The position numbers were made by a program, and so were the translations under genes. Shown in pieces: positions 27,577 through 35,806 of a stretch of DNA of 64,000 nucleotides. The notes under the pieces were generated by a model. That model made no database searches. It had not been told where the DNA came from and worked only from the letters and a program-made list of their open reading frames with translations. Every line of letters starts with the position of its first letter. Within the stretch, counting starts at the first letter, position 1. Source of the DNA: Verrucomicrobiia bacterium (GTDB lineage Bacteria; Verrucomicrobiota; Verrucomicrobiia; Verrucomicrobiales; DEV007); contig JAUICH010000001.1 in assembly GCA_030427505.1 (NCBI GenBank), forward strand, positions 682,001 to 746,000. Direction: 5' to 3'.

Positions 27577-29118
27577 CTAAGAAAGTATTAGCGAAGCCAA
27601 TATCTCCCGCTTTAGCTTTCCCGGTTGGGCAAGATAACCAAGGTCGAAACTATCTATTTTCTTCGTAGCGGAAACCTTAGCCCATTCATCGGCAAGCCAT
27701 TTGAGTTCGTCGGCTTCTATTAGTGCAATGGGAACTTGGTTTTCTACTTGGTACTTGATAGCCAGCGCCTCGGAATCGTTCGTAAATTGCGGCGCTATGA
27801 CCAGAAACGCGGCGATTGGTTTTTCCGAGGCTTTGATATATCTATCAAACTGCCGGATATGGGCTTGCAGGGAGCAAACTTGCTCCTTCGATTTATTGTC
27901 CCAAAGTATCAGCCGGTCTCCGTAAGATAAGGCGCCATCAGCCCGTTCGGAACCCACATTCGGAAGCGGTTTGTGTCCGAGCCGTTTCTCGAAAAGAAAG
28001 GAGGTCGCCTCTTCGAAGCGGCGTTCGCATTCAAGATCCTTTTCGATCATGAATTGAGCTCTCAAGAAGGCCAGGTCGCGGTGAGCTAGTTGCGAATAAA
28101 AATTGTAGTAGAGTTCCCTTTCGTCCTCTTGATTGGGGCTTTTCTGAAGCAATTGGTCGTAGCACTCGATAATTCGTTCGATCAATTCGGCCTTGGTTCC
28201 ACTTACTTTTAGATTTCGTTCAGCGCACCAATCTCTCAGTTTTTCCAGGGGTAGGCCATCGTTTGGCGCAAAGCCGCCAAGGATTTGAGAAGGGTTAAGA
28301 GATTGTATGCAAATTTCCTGGAGTTCTTGCAACGTAGGCCGCCCGTCTATGATCAGTTCCGCTTTCTCAATCAGTGCGGTCAGATAGTCTTTGGATCGTA
28401 CGAAACGATGTGTCAGCAACTCTTGGTATCCGTGCCTTCTTATTTCGATGTCGGAGGCTTTTCGAATGGCTTTTGCCACCTCATCCGGAATGATGTCAAA
28501 GTCTTCATCTTTGTCATCCCGTATGGCAAAGAGGAGGCCTTTGGATTGCAACGTGCGTCTGACGGATTCTATCTCGCCTCTGGTGTGCAGAGAATTGCGT
28601 GGTTTGGGAAAGAAGCCAAGTTTAGCTTCAATAATGCGGTATTCCGACTCGGAGACCTTCAGCCGGCGCCGAACCTTTTCGATAATCATCGCTTCATCGG
28701 TGGAGACGTTCCCGTTTTCCCAGGCGGCTTCCAGTACGAATGAGAAAAGTGTGATGTTCTTAATCTTTTGACCGCGTTTGTTCGCCAGGTCATCGTTCGA
28801 ACGATCAATGATTTCTTGCTCCCATTCGATCAACCGGTCTTCGGTTTCACGTTGGGAACACACGAAGTCGTCCTGGTTTAAAAGAATCTCGGTTAGGATG
28901 GCCGGGCCGATGGTTCGAACGTCCTGATCATCGTTAAAGATGACTGACTGCAAGGCGGCCGATACGTTCTCCAGATTCGAGTACTGTGGTCCGGTCTTTG
29001 TTAATGCTTCACGAACCTCATCCTCGTTTAACCCACGATGATCGATGACATATGCACTGGCGATCCGGCGTAGTTCGATGACTTTGCGGATTTCCCCAAC
29101 TGTTATTCTTAGATTCAT
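27577..29118 (-). CDS. putative nuclease: TerB-like helical region, SAP domain, FokI-like PD-(D/E)XK domain
   Basis: A 513-residue cytosolic protein. Residues ~115-170 (NITLFSFVLEAAWENGNVSTDEAMIIEKV) resemble TerB-like helical domains. Residues ~287-322 (PLEKLRDWCAERNLKVSGTKAELIERI) are a SAP DNA-binding motif. The C-terminus (~365-480) matches FokI-type nuclease order: a helix with Glu370/371, ERADGALSYGDRLILWDNKSK giving Asp394 and Asp407-x-Lys409, then IRQFDRYIKAS and LVIAPQF. All three metal/catalytic positions are kept. Two sampled 60-base lines contain 59 G/C of 120, below the neighbours, suggesting acquisition. No methyltransferase is adjacent. Function (defence, repair or other) is unproven; domain calls are by eye. 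Confidence 0.65.
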   Translation of the reverse strand: MNLRITVGEIRKVIELRRIASAYVIDHRGLNEDEVREALTKTGPQYSNLENVSAALQSVIFNDDQDVRTIGPAILTEILLNQDDFVCSQRETEDRLIEWEQEIIDRSNDDLANKRGQKIKNITLFSFVLEAAWENGNVSTDEAMIIEKVRRRLKVSESEYRIIEAKLGFFPKPRNSLHTRGEIESVRRTLQSKGLLFAIRDDKDEDFDIIPDEVAKAIRKASDIEIRRHGYQELLTHRFVRSKDYLTALIEKAELIIDGRPTLQELQEICIQSLNPSQILGGFAPNDGLPLEKLRDWCAERNLKVSGTKAELIERIIECYDQLLQKSPNQEDERELYYNFYSQLAHRDLAFLRAQFMIEKDLECERRFEEATSFLFEKRLGHKPLPNVGSERADGALSYGDRLILWDNKSKEQVCSLQAHIRQFDRYIKASEKPIAAFLVIAPQFTNDSEALAIKYQVENQVPIALIEADELKWLADEWAKVSATKKIDSFDLGYLAQPGKLKREILASLILS

Positions 29119-29271
29119 AGGTCTTAATGGGTGGAAAGTTCTTACGAAGATTGGACAGACGATTCAAGGAAATCATCGGGAATCTCGTCGAACATCATTT
29201 GAATCTGATCAATAGAGGGCCCGCATTACAGGCTTTGTAGCGGATAATTCGCTGTGTTAGGGTGGCTGGCG

Positions 29272-29556
29272 ATGACGTTCAAGGCCAAGGTTCAGAAAGT
29301 AGCGGGGGCGCTGGGAATCGTGATTCCCCAAGAAGTGCTTGAAGCTCTCAAGATAGGAGAGGGTGCGATCTTGAACTTGAAGATCGCTCCCCCGGAGGAA
29401 CCTCGAATCGCCATGTCAGATTCAACCGAGAAGACGCCTCTGAAGATAGCGGAAGAGGGCATGCGGCGATATGGGAATGCGCTTAAAGAGCTGGCGAAGT
29501 CAGATGAATTGGGTTTAGGGCCTCTTAGTGTGGAAGATAGGGGGGACGATTGTTGA
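29272..29556 (+). CDS. AbrB/SpoVT-type antitoxin-like protein, orphan
   Basis: A 94-residue protein from ATG 29272. The N-terminus AKVQKVAGALGIVIPQEVLEALKIGEGAILNLK is the swapped-hairpin AbrB fold found in MazE/VapB-type antitoxins and AbrB regulators. The C-terminal half (EKTPLKIAEEGMRRYGNALKELAKSDE) is a helical tail like those that bind toxins. No toxin gene follows; the next 226 bp are non-coding. It is divergent from the putative nuclease gene (153-bp gap), so it could regulate it, or be left over from a lost toxin-antitoxin pair. Confidence 0.75.
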   Translation: MTFKAKVQKVAGALGIVIPQEVLEALKIGEGAILNLKIAPPEEPRIAMSDSTEKTPLKIAEEGMRRYGNALKELAKSDELGLGPLSVEDRGDDC

Positions 29557-29680
29557 TTGAGGAGACAATCTGAAGAGAGCCTGAATCTCTTTTTTGTCCG
29601 CGATCTGTTGAGTCGAAATGGGGAAAACGTCGATTTAGGATCCAGATGTTTGCCATTTCTGATGGAGTCTCTCCCCAGAA

Positions 29681-29735
29681 CGCAAATCGCCCGCCGGATG
29701 GAACGAGGGGGCTCGTTCGCTCGGCGGGCGTTGCG
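29681..29735. repeat. long nested palindrome (hairpin)
   Basis: CGCAA (29681-29685), CGCCCGCCG (29688-29696) and GAACGAG (29701-29707) pair respectively with TTGCG (29731-29735), CGGCGGGCG (29722-29730) and CTCGTTC (29712-29718). The stem is about 21 bp with a 4-base loop. It lies between the AbrB-like gene and the tautomerase stop. Without a T run directly after it on either strand, it may be a REP-like repeat as easily as a terminator. Confidence 0.65.
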
Positions 29736-29782
29736 GAGGGGGTAGTTGACTGTCTTTGTTTTTTCCCGTTAGAGAACTGGCG

Positions 29783-30055
29783 TCACGCCATGGCGGCGGC
29801 GGGTTCCATCTCGGCTTCGGCTTCGGCCATGGTGGAGGTGGCGGCATCCCGCATTTGATGCACGTCTTTGGCTGCGAGGGGCATGCCGCCGATGGCCCAG
29901 TCGTTTTCCTTGAACTCGTTGATCCGGACCCAGGTGACGGGCCGCAGGGCTTCGCCTTCGATCTCGACCATGGCGTCGGTGATTTTTTTGACGATCTCCT
30001 GCTTCATTTCCGTGGTGAACACGTTTTCGATGACGTCGATAGTGATAAGTGGCAT
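29783..30055 (-). CDS. 4-oxalocrotonate tautomerase-family protein, copy 2
   Basis: A 90-residue tautomerase. After Met removal the N-terminal Pro (MPLITIDVIENVFTTE) is the catalytic base. Arg39-region VTWVRINEF and NDWAIGG complete the core of this family, whose members isomerise unsaturated keto/enol acids and assemble as hexamers. Length exceeds the usual ~62 residues because of an Ala/Glu/Met-rich tail (EAEAEMEPAAAMA). It differs from the copy at 30108-30380 at only three positions, all in the tail, so the duplication is recent. Second gene of the pair, 52 bp downstream of copy 1. Confidence 0.85.
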   Translation of the reverse strand: MPLITIDVIENVFTTEMKQEIVKKITDAMVEIEGEALRPVTWVRINEFKENDWAIGGMPLAAKDVHQMRDAATSTMAEAEAEMEPAAAMA

Positions 30056-30107
30056 GGTGGTATCTCCTCTGATTTGGTGTTAGTGGTTTGTTTTCAGTGG
30101 GTTGGGG

Positions 30108-30380
30108 CTATGCCATGGCGGCGGCGGGTTCCATCTCGGCTTCGGTTTCGGCCATGGCGGAGGGGGCTGCGTCCCGCATCTGGTGGACGTCCTTGGCCGC
30201 GAGGGGCATGCCGCCGATGGCCCAGTCGTTTTCCTTGAACTCGTTGATCCGGACCCAGGTGACGGGCCGCAGGGCTTCGCCTTCGATCTCGACCATGGCG
30301 TCGGTGATCTTCTTGACGATCTCCTGCTTCATTTCCGTGGTGAACACGTTTTCGATGACGTCGATAGTGATAAGTGGCAT
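30108..30380 (-). CDS. 4-oxalocrotonate tautomerase-family protein, copy 1
   Basis: A 90-residue copy of the neighbouring tautomerase with catalytic N-terminal Pro and identical residues 1-71; the tail reads AAPSAMAETEAEMEPAAAMA. It is transcribed away from the HxlR-SCP2 regulator. The dyad at 30508-30528 lies in the shared intergenic region, which suggests that the regulator controls the pair. Substrate unknown; HxlR regulators often respond to quinones or aldehydes, so detoxification of a reactive carbonyl is a guess. Confidence 0.85.
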   Translation of the reverse strand: MPLITIDVIENVFTTEMKQEIVKKITDAMVEIEGEALRPVTWVRINEFKENDWAIGGMPLAAKDVHQMRDAAPSAMAETEAEMEPAAAMA

Positions 30381-30485
30381 GATGTATCTCCTTGTTTTGG
30401 TTTTCTTAGTTTGGTTTCATCCGAGCGTGGAAACATTGGGTTTCCCTTCGGATGAGGAGACCCTATCCGGACCGTTGAATTCCCT

Positions 30486-30528
30486 CCACTACACAGAAGC
30501 TAGCAATCCACTACAGATTCTGTAGTGG
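30486..30528. promoter_or_regulatory. candidate HxlR operator
   Basis: A perfect 9-bp inverted repeat CCACTACAG (30508-30516) and CTGTAGTGG (30520-30528) with a 3-bp centre, plus a third half-site CCACTACA at 30486-30493. It sits 15 bp before the HxlR start, inside the divergent promoter region. ACTAC-N-GTAGT-type palindromes are usual for HxlR/MarR winged-helix proteins. Confidence 0.65.
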
Positions 30529-30542
30529 CTTCCGGAGCGTCA

Positions 30543-31235
30543 ATGAGCACGAAATACGGCCAATTCTGTCCGGTGGCTAAGGCCATGGAGATCCTGGGAG
30601 AACGGTGGACGCTTCTCATCGTTCGTGAGCTATTGTTAGGGAACACCCGCTTCAGTGACTTGCAGCGCGCCCTTTCACAGATTTCACCCAGCCTGTTGAC
30701 CAAACGCCTGAACGAACTGGTGGACCACGAACTGGTCATCAAGCGGCGGCTGACCGAGCAGCGCCGTACTGAGTATCACCTGACAGCGTCAGGCAAGGAA
30801 CTCATGCCCATCGTGGTAAGCATGGGTGAATGGGGCATGCGCTGGGCACGCGGCCGGATGGATGACGATGAGCTGGACGTGGAACTGCTGATGTTTGATC
30901 TACAGCGTCGTCTCGATGACTCCGCCTTGCCGGGAGGGCGTAACGTTCTGCATTTCGCCTTCAATGGCCTGAAGAATTTCGCCAACTGGTGGATCGTCGT
31001 GGACTGCGGCGAGAAAAAACTCTGCATCGACAGCCCCAAGGGCGAAGTGGACCTGACACTGGTCACCGACGTGCGCACCCTGACAGAGATCTGGGCGGGC
31101 GACACCAATGTGTCTGACGCAAAGCGGGATGGACGGCTCCTGCTCAAAGGTTCTTCCATATTACAGCGCTCCATTTCTTCCTGGCTCCGCGGCAGTATTT
31201 TTTCTGGCATTCGGCCAGCCGAGCCGGCGACTTGA
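30543..31235 (+). CDS. HxlR-family transcriptional regulator with SCP2-like domain
   Basis: A 230-residue protein from ATG 30543; an upstream GTG would place the palindrome inside the gene. The N-terminal HxlR winged helix is clear: CPVAKAMEILGERWTLLIVREL with Cys9 (a typical redox-sensing Cys), RFSDLQRALSQISPSLLTKRLNEL and RRTEYHLTASGKEL. From about 125, a sterol-carrier-like domain (NVLHFAFNGLKNFANWWIVVD, SPKGEVDLTLVTDVRTLTEIWAGD) could bind a hydrophobic ligand as inducer. Divergent from two tautomerases. Confidence 0.9.
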   Translation: MSTKYGQFCPVAKAMEILGERWTLLIVRELLLGNTRFSDLQRALSQISPSLLTKRLNELVDHELVIKRRLTEQRRTEYHLTASGKELMPIVVSMGEWGMRWARGRMDDDELDVELLMFDLQRRLDDSALPGGRNVLHFAFNGLKNFANWWIVVDCGEKKLCIDSPKGEVDLTLVTDVRTLTEIWAGDTNVSDAKRDGRLLLKGSSILQRSISSWLRGSIFSGIRPAEPAT

Positions 31236-31391
31236 GACAGAAGCCGCAAGGCGCGCGAGGAACAGCCTTTTCCCGATATAGGTTTTCGCAATGCCCCTAT
31301 GCGGGCCATTTACACTGGTCGGCGCCGCGAGCAAGGTTGCGCGCCCGCTGGCTTCGTCTGTTCACCCCCTAACAAAATCCCCCTTAGTTTG

Positions 31392-34300
31392 ATGAAATGT
31401 TCTCTCGTGATCACCCGGACGATTTGGGCCAGTCTTTCGCTGTTGTTTCTGCTCTCTAGTCGCCCGGTAAAGGCGGAGGAATACCTGGTAAAAGAAGGCC
31501 AGCCGCGGGCGGAGATCGTTATCTCGAAGGAGCCTGAGCGTTCGGTCCGTCTCGCCGCAGCGGACCTTCAGACTTACCTGGAAAAAATCACTGGTGCCCG
31601 GCTGCCGATTGTTCGTGAACCCGGTTCGGCTTCGATGAAAGTATACGTGGGCCGCAGCGCTGCCACCGATGCTTTAAACATTTCAGCCGAAGCGCTGGAC
31701 GCTGGGGCCTACCGCATCGTTTCCGGTAGGAACTGGCTCGTTCTTATCGGACAGGACACTGACTTCGAACCCATCGAGCCCTGGGGGCGGGGGAACAATG
31801 ACCGCGTCAGCGGAAAGCTTCAGGCCGAGTGGGACGCCATCACCGGAGATTTTTGGGGTGTACCCAATGCGGGAATGTATAAGAACCAGCTTCGCCTGCC
31901 GGGAGGTCTGGGTCTCCCGGCGGATGAATCCGCCGCGGCGGAGGCGAAAAAGGAAACCTTCACCATCTGGGGTTTTGACGAGCGCGGCTCCTTCAATGCG
32001 GTCTGCGGTTTCCTCCGGCATCTCGGCGTTCGCTGGTACCTGCCTGGAGAGATAGGGGAGGTCGTCCCAAAACGGGACTCCATTCCGCTTCCCAGCATTG
32101 ACGAAATCGTTCATCCCGATTTTCCCGTGCGGCGCTTCAACTTCCGTTTCAGCACCTCGGGACCGGAAACCGCTTTCTGGGCCATGCACCTGGGAGTGCG
32201 CGACCCCTTCGGCCTCCAGGTGGCTCACGGGATGGATACCATGACGCACCGTGACGAGATTTTCGATCTCCATCCCGAGTGGTTTGCGCTCTACGGCGGC
32301 AAGCGCCAGACCCAGAAAGGAGAACGGCTGAACCAACTCTGCTATTCCAATGAGGAACTCTTTGAGGCCACAGTGCGTAATGCGCGCATTCAGTTGGATC
32401 ACTATCACTTCGACACCGTTTCCATTATGCCGCCGGACGGCTACACCTCCATCTGTCAGTGTCCGCTGTGTAAAGGAAAAGACACCCCGGAACGCGACTA
32501 CCGGGGCCGCCTTTCCGATCACGTATGGGACTTCGTGAACCGCGTGGCGAAAGAAGTGGGCAAGACCCACCCGGACCAGAAAGTGCTGTGCTGCGCCTAC
32601 GGTTCCTATACCTTGCCGCCGCTTAAGATCGATCGCCTGGAGCCGAATGTTCAGGTCTGCATCGTCGGCGGCCGGCGCCCCAAGAGCCCGCCGGAAGAAC
32701 GCGAGGCCATCCGCCAACTTCGCGAAGACTGGCTGGCCAAGACCCAGAACCCCATCCTGATTTTTGAAAACTACCCGTTCACGGATCGCGGGTGGTATCT
32801 GCCGGCCTTCCAACCCCACGTCATCGGCGAAGGGATCAATGCCACCAAAGGAGTCTCTCAGGGCGAAGACATCTGGCTCAGCGCGGGCCGCGATTTCGCG
32901 ACGGATGGCATTGGGTTCAATCACTTCATGGTCTACTTCACCGCCCGGAATTACTGGGGCGGGAAGGATCAAGACCCGGACGCCCTGTTCCGTGAGTACT
33001 GCGAAACCTTCTACGGTCCGGGTGGCGAGCCCATGCGGGCCTTCTTCGAATATTGTGAAGCGAATTGGCACCTCATGGAAAAGGATGTCGAAAAACTCCA
33101 GCACACCTTCGAGCTTTTCGACGCCGCGAAAACTGCCGTGGACCCCGGTTCGGTCTATGCCAGACGCCTCGCCCTTATCGATGACTTCCTGACCGCGTTG
33201 CGAAACAAGGGCGAACAGCTCAGCCAGCAGCGGGGTCCGGTACCCGCTTTCCGCTTGGCGAAAAACGCCAGCGGGATCGTCATCGACGGCAAACTCGACG
33301 ACGAGTTTTGGCGGACCTGTCCCAGCCACGCCAACGGACGTTTGCGCGAACTCCAGACTGGCCGTTTACCCGTTTATTCCACCACCTTCCAGGGCGCCTG
33401 GGGCGAGCGGGGCGATCTCTACTTCGCCATTCGTTGTCAGGATCAACCGGGCGAACTCCTCCATATCGGAACCCGAGAGAACCAGGATCTCGCCCTCTGG
33501 ATGGGAGACGCCATCGAAGTGCTGCTGGAAACCGACTCTCATTCCTACTACCAGATCGCGGTGAATCCCGCAGGCGCCGTCACCTGCCTGGACCGGGGCG
33601 CCTCAAAGGCCGCCTGGATGAACTGGGACGCCCAGGCCGAAGTCGCCACTCACATGGCGGATGGCGAATGGATTGTCGAAATGCGCATCCCGGTGGTGGA
33701 GGACGAGAACGACCCGTTGCACCAAGTCGCTGGCCGTCAGCCCAGCACCAGCCTGCCCTGGTTTTTCAACCTCTGTCGCCAACGCCTGCGCGACAACGGC
33801 GCGGAACACTCTGCTTTCTCTCCCACCGGCACGGCGAACTTCCATGAGGTCAGCAAGTTTGCCCATCTCTACGAAGGTCAGTCCTTCAAGTTCGACCACG
33901 CGGAGCCCGAACCCGGTGACTTCCTCAACGCACTCCGCGCCACGGAAGACCTGAAGCCGGCCGAATCCATCGAGGCACTGGTGGCTTTGTCAGGATCTCC
34001 CGGCCTGACCGGCCTTCAGAAAAGCGAAGTTCTCTCCCGCGCCGCGAGACTCGCGAGAAGTCAGAAAGACTTAGACCGCGCGGAACAACTTGCCGCCGCC
34101 ATCCCCCTGGAGCCCGTGGCGAAGACCGTGCGGATGCAGAATCTCTCCGCCCAGCGCGACTTCCAGGAAGTGGTGGACGAGTTTCAGAATGAAGACATCG
34201 CCAGCACCTGGCCGTTCTGGATTCAGGGCGAAGCCCTCACCGCCCGGGGCCGCGCGTTCTCCGCCACCGGGGCAGGGGAAAAGGCGGAAGCCGATCTCCT

Positions 34301-34724
34301 CCGGGCCGCCCCCCTGACACCCGATCTACGGGAATGGCAAGGCGTCTGGCGGTCGACTGGGAACAACCGGGAGACCGTTCTCAAAGATACCGCCGCGGCC
34401 CTCGCGGCTTACCAAACCGTGGCAGACAGCACCCAGGGCACCGGCAGTTCGGAATACTACTACTGCGTCCAGGGCGCCGCCCGGGTTCTTCGCGAAGCGG
34501 GGCAGTTCGCCGAGGCCCTGGCCATGCTTCACCGGGTAGATGCTGGAAAACTCCGCGGTACCTGGCGCGGCTCCTTCCTCCTCGCCCAGGCTGAAACTCA
34601 AGCCGCCGCCGGCCGCCGGGAGCAGGCCCTGGAAATCTATCGAGGCATTGCCAGTGATGACCAGGTGCTGGAAAGAGACCAGCAAACGGCCCGGGAAGCT
34701 CTGGCGTCTTTGGAAAGGCGTTAG
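31392..34724 (+). CDS. large secreted DUF4838 protein with CBM9-like and TPR-like regions
   Basis: A 1110-residue protein. ATG 31392 gives a signal peptide (MKCSLVITRTIWASLSLLFLL..., cleavage near VKA-EE); 31 upstream codons are excluded. An N-terminal alpha-glucuronidase-like domain (AAADLQTYLEKITGARLPI) leads into the DUF4838 catalytic-like region (~240-590), with GVRWYLPGEIGEVVP, LNQLCYSN, MPPDGYTSICQCPLCKG and AYGSYTLPP. About residue 620 begins a CBM9-like sugar-binding domain (VIDGKLDDEFW, LYFAIRCQD). The last ~250 residues look like helical repeats (TPR-like). Inferred role: hydrolysis of an acidic polysaccharide; catalytic residues not assigned. Confidence 0.8.
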   Translation: MKCSLVITRTIWASLSLLFLLSSRPVKAEEYLVKEGQPRAEIVISKEPERSVRLAAADLQTYLEKITGARLPIVREPGSASMKVYVGRSAATDALNISAEALDAGAYRIVSGRNWLVLIGQDTDFEPIEPWGRGNNDRVSGKLQAEWDAITGDFWGVPNAGMYKNQLRLPGGLGLPADESAAAEAKKETFTIWGFDERGSFNAVCGFLRHLGVRWYLPGEIGEVVPKRDSIPLPSIDEIVHPDFPVRRFNFRFSTSGPETAFWAMHLGVRDPFGLQVAHGMDTMTHRDEIFDLHPEWFALYGGKRQTQKGERLNQLCYSNEELFEATVRNARIQLDHYHFDTVSIMPPDGYTSICQCPLCKGKDTPERDYRGRLSDHVWDFVNRVAKEVGKTHPDQKVLCCAYGSYTLPPLKIDRLEPNVQVCIVGGRRPKSPPEEREAIRQLREDWLAKTQNPILIFENYPFTDRGWYLPAFQPHVIGEGINATKGVSQGEDIWLSAGRDFATDGIGFNHFMVYFTARNYWGGKDQDPDALFREYCETFYGPGGEPMRAFFEYCEANWHLMEKDVEKLQHTFELFDAAKTAVDPGSVYARRLALIDDFLTALRNKGEQLSQQRGPVPAFRLAKNASGIVIDGKLDDEFWRTCPSHANGRLRELQTGRLPVYSTTFQGAWGERGDLYFAIRCQDQPGELLHIGTRENQDLALWMGDAIEVLLETDSHSYYQIAVNPAGAVTCLDRGASKAAWMNWDAQAEVATHMADGEWIVEMRIPVVEDENDPLHQVAGRQPSTSLPWFFNLCRQRLRDNGAEHSAFSPTGTANFHEVSKFAHLYEGQSFKFDHAEPEPGDFLNALRATEDLKPAESIEALVALSGSPGLTGLQKSEVLSRAARLARSQKDLDRAEQLAAAIPLEPVAKTVRMQNLSAQRDFQEVVDEFQNEDIASTWPFWIQGEALTARGRAFSATGAGEKAEADLLRAAPLTPDLREWQGVWRSTGNNRETVLKDTAAALAAYQTVADSTQGTGSSEYYYCVQGAARVLREAGQFAEALAMLHRVDAGKLRGTWRGSFLLAQAETQAAAGRREQALEIYRGIASDDQVLERDQQTAREALASLERR

Positions 34725-35614
34725 TCGCCCGCCCGGTACACCGGGGGACCCATGCGGCTGAAGGGATAGTAGATTTTGGTTACTTTACCGTAGATGCTGC
34801 TCTCGGGAACGTTGCCCCACATACGGCTGTCGGCGCTGTTCTCTGAATTGTCTCCCAGGACGAAGTATTGACCGGGACCGACCAAAAAGGCGTTGCCGTC
34901 GCGTGCGATACCCCCCAAAGAGGGGGAGAGCGAAACATGATGGATGGGAGGGATGCCGTCGGATTCAGTCAGTTTTTTTCCGTCGGCAAACACGGAGCCG
35001 TCGTGAATCTCAATGCGTTCGCCCGGGAGCCCGACAATGCGTTTAACGTAATAAATCTCTTCAGTGGAGTGACGACGAGAGTCAAGTCGACTAAGGCCCG
35101 AAAAATCCACCGTGCCAAAAGCGATGATATCGCCGCGTTCCGGCTTGCTGAACAGATAGCTGAGCCGGTTGACAACAATCTGATCGGGTGTCCGCTCGTT
35201 CCCGGGACCCATCAGTGTGGGCTCCGTGCCGCCGGCCGGTATTTTGAAAGGACGCGCCACCAAGCGAGCAGGAATCGGCAAAAGCACAGTTACAGCCAGG
35301 AGAAGAAAGAATAATAGCCAGAGCTTTCCGGTCATCCGGCCGGGGCGAAAGCTGTCGTACCACATCCAGACCACGAGGCCAAAGAGTCCCAGTAAAATGA
35401 AGTAGCCTAATGCTATGGGAACAAATGCCGAAGCCAGGCATACCGCATAAAGGACGCCGGCAAGCTGCAACCCCACAAGCCAGGCAATACCTCGTCCCCA
35501 TTTGCCAGCTCTAAACAATCCAAAGCCGGGAACCAGCAGACTGAAAATGACGCCGGGCCAACGCTTGGTTTGAGTCTTCTCTTTGGATGGGGCTTCTTCT
35601 CGGTTCTTTTCCAT
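34721..35614 (-). CDS. signal peptidase I homologue lacking the catalytic serine
   Basis: A 297-residue S26-family protein. An N-terminal TM2-like part (~20-110; VIFSLLVPGFGLFRAGKWGRGIAW and three helices) precedes the peptidase fold. The nucleophile motif, normally PSGSMEPTL, reads PAGGTEPTL: Gly129 replaces Ser and Thr130 replaces Met (codons GGC ACG at 35225-35230). The general-base Lys191 in YYVKRIVGLPGE and box E GDNSENSADSRMWG are intact. So it may be inactive, use Thr130, or serve another role; a normal LepB may exist elsewhere. It ends with a 4-bp convergent overlap with the DUF4838 gene. Confidence 0.85.
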   Translation of the reverse strand: MEKNREEAPSKEKTQTKRWPGVIFSLLVPGFGLFRAGKWGRGIAWLVGLQLAGVLYAVCLASAFVPIALGYFILLGLFGLVVWMWYDSFRPGRMTGKLWLLFFLLLAVTVLLPIPARLVARPFKIPAGGTEPTLMGPGNERTPDQIVVNRLSYLFSKPERGDIIAFGTVDFSGLSRLDSRRHSTEEIYYVKRIVGLPGERIEIHDGSVFADGKKLTESDGIPPIHHVSLSPSLGGIARDGNAFLVGPGQYFVLGDNSENSADSRMWGNVPESSIYGKVTKIYYPFSRMGPPVYRAGD

Positions 35615-35806
35615 TCGTTAACCATTCATTGAATGGAACGATAGATGCCGGATATCCGGCCAAAATGAAAGTTTGAAGGTTAGAAAAATACCAAGATTGG
35701 AAGTGCTTGTTTCCGCCTCATCAAAAGCCTTGGGGATTGTTACTGGATCTGTTCGTCAAGCTCGGGAAAAACGGCGAACTTCAAACCCAAGCTGGCATTT
35801 GGCTTG

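Noticed and set aside
29557-29745. 62-codon frame after the AbrB-like gene, as a possible toxin
   Set aside because: It runs through the long palindrome, is Arg-rich only because of the repeat, and shows no PIN, MazF, Fic or HigB motif.
30525-30542. GTG start for the HxlR regulator
   Set aside because: It would put part of the operator palindrome in the coding region; ATG 30543 aligns with the normal HxlR N-terminus.
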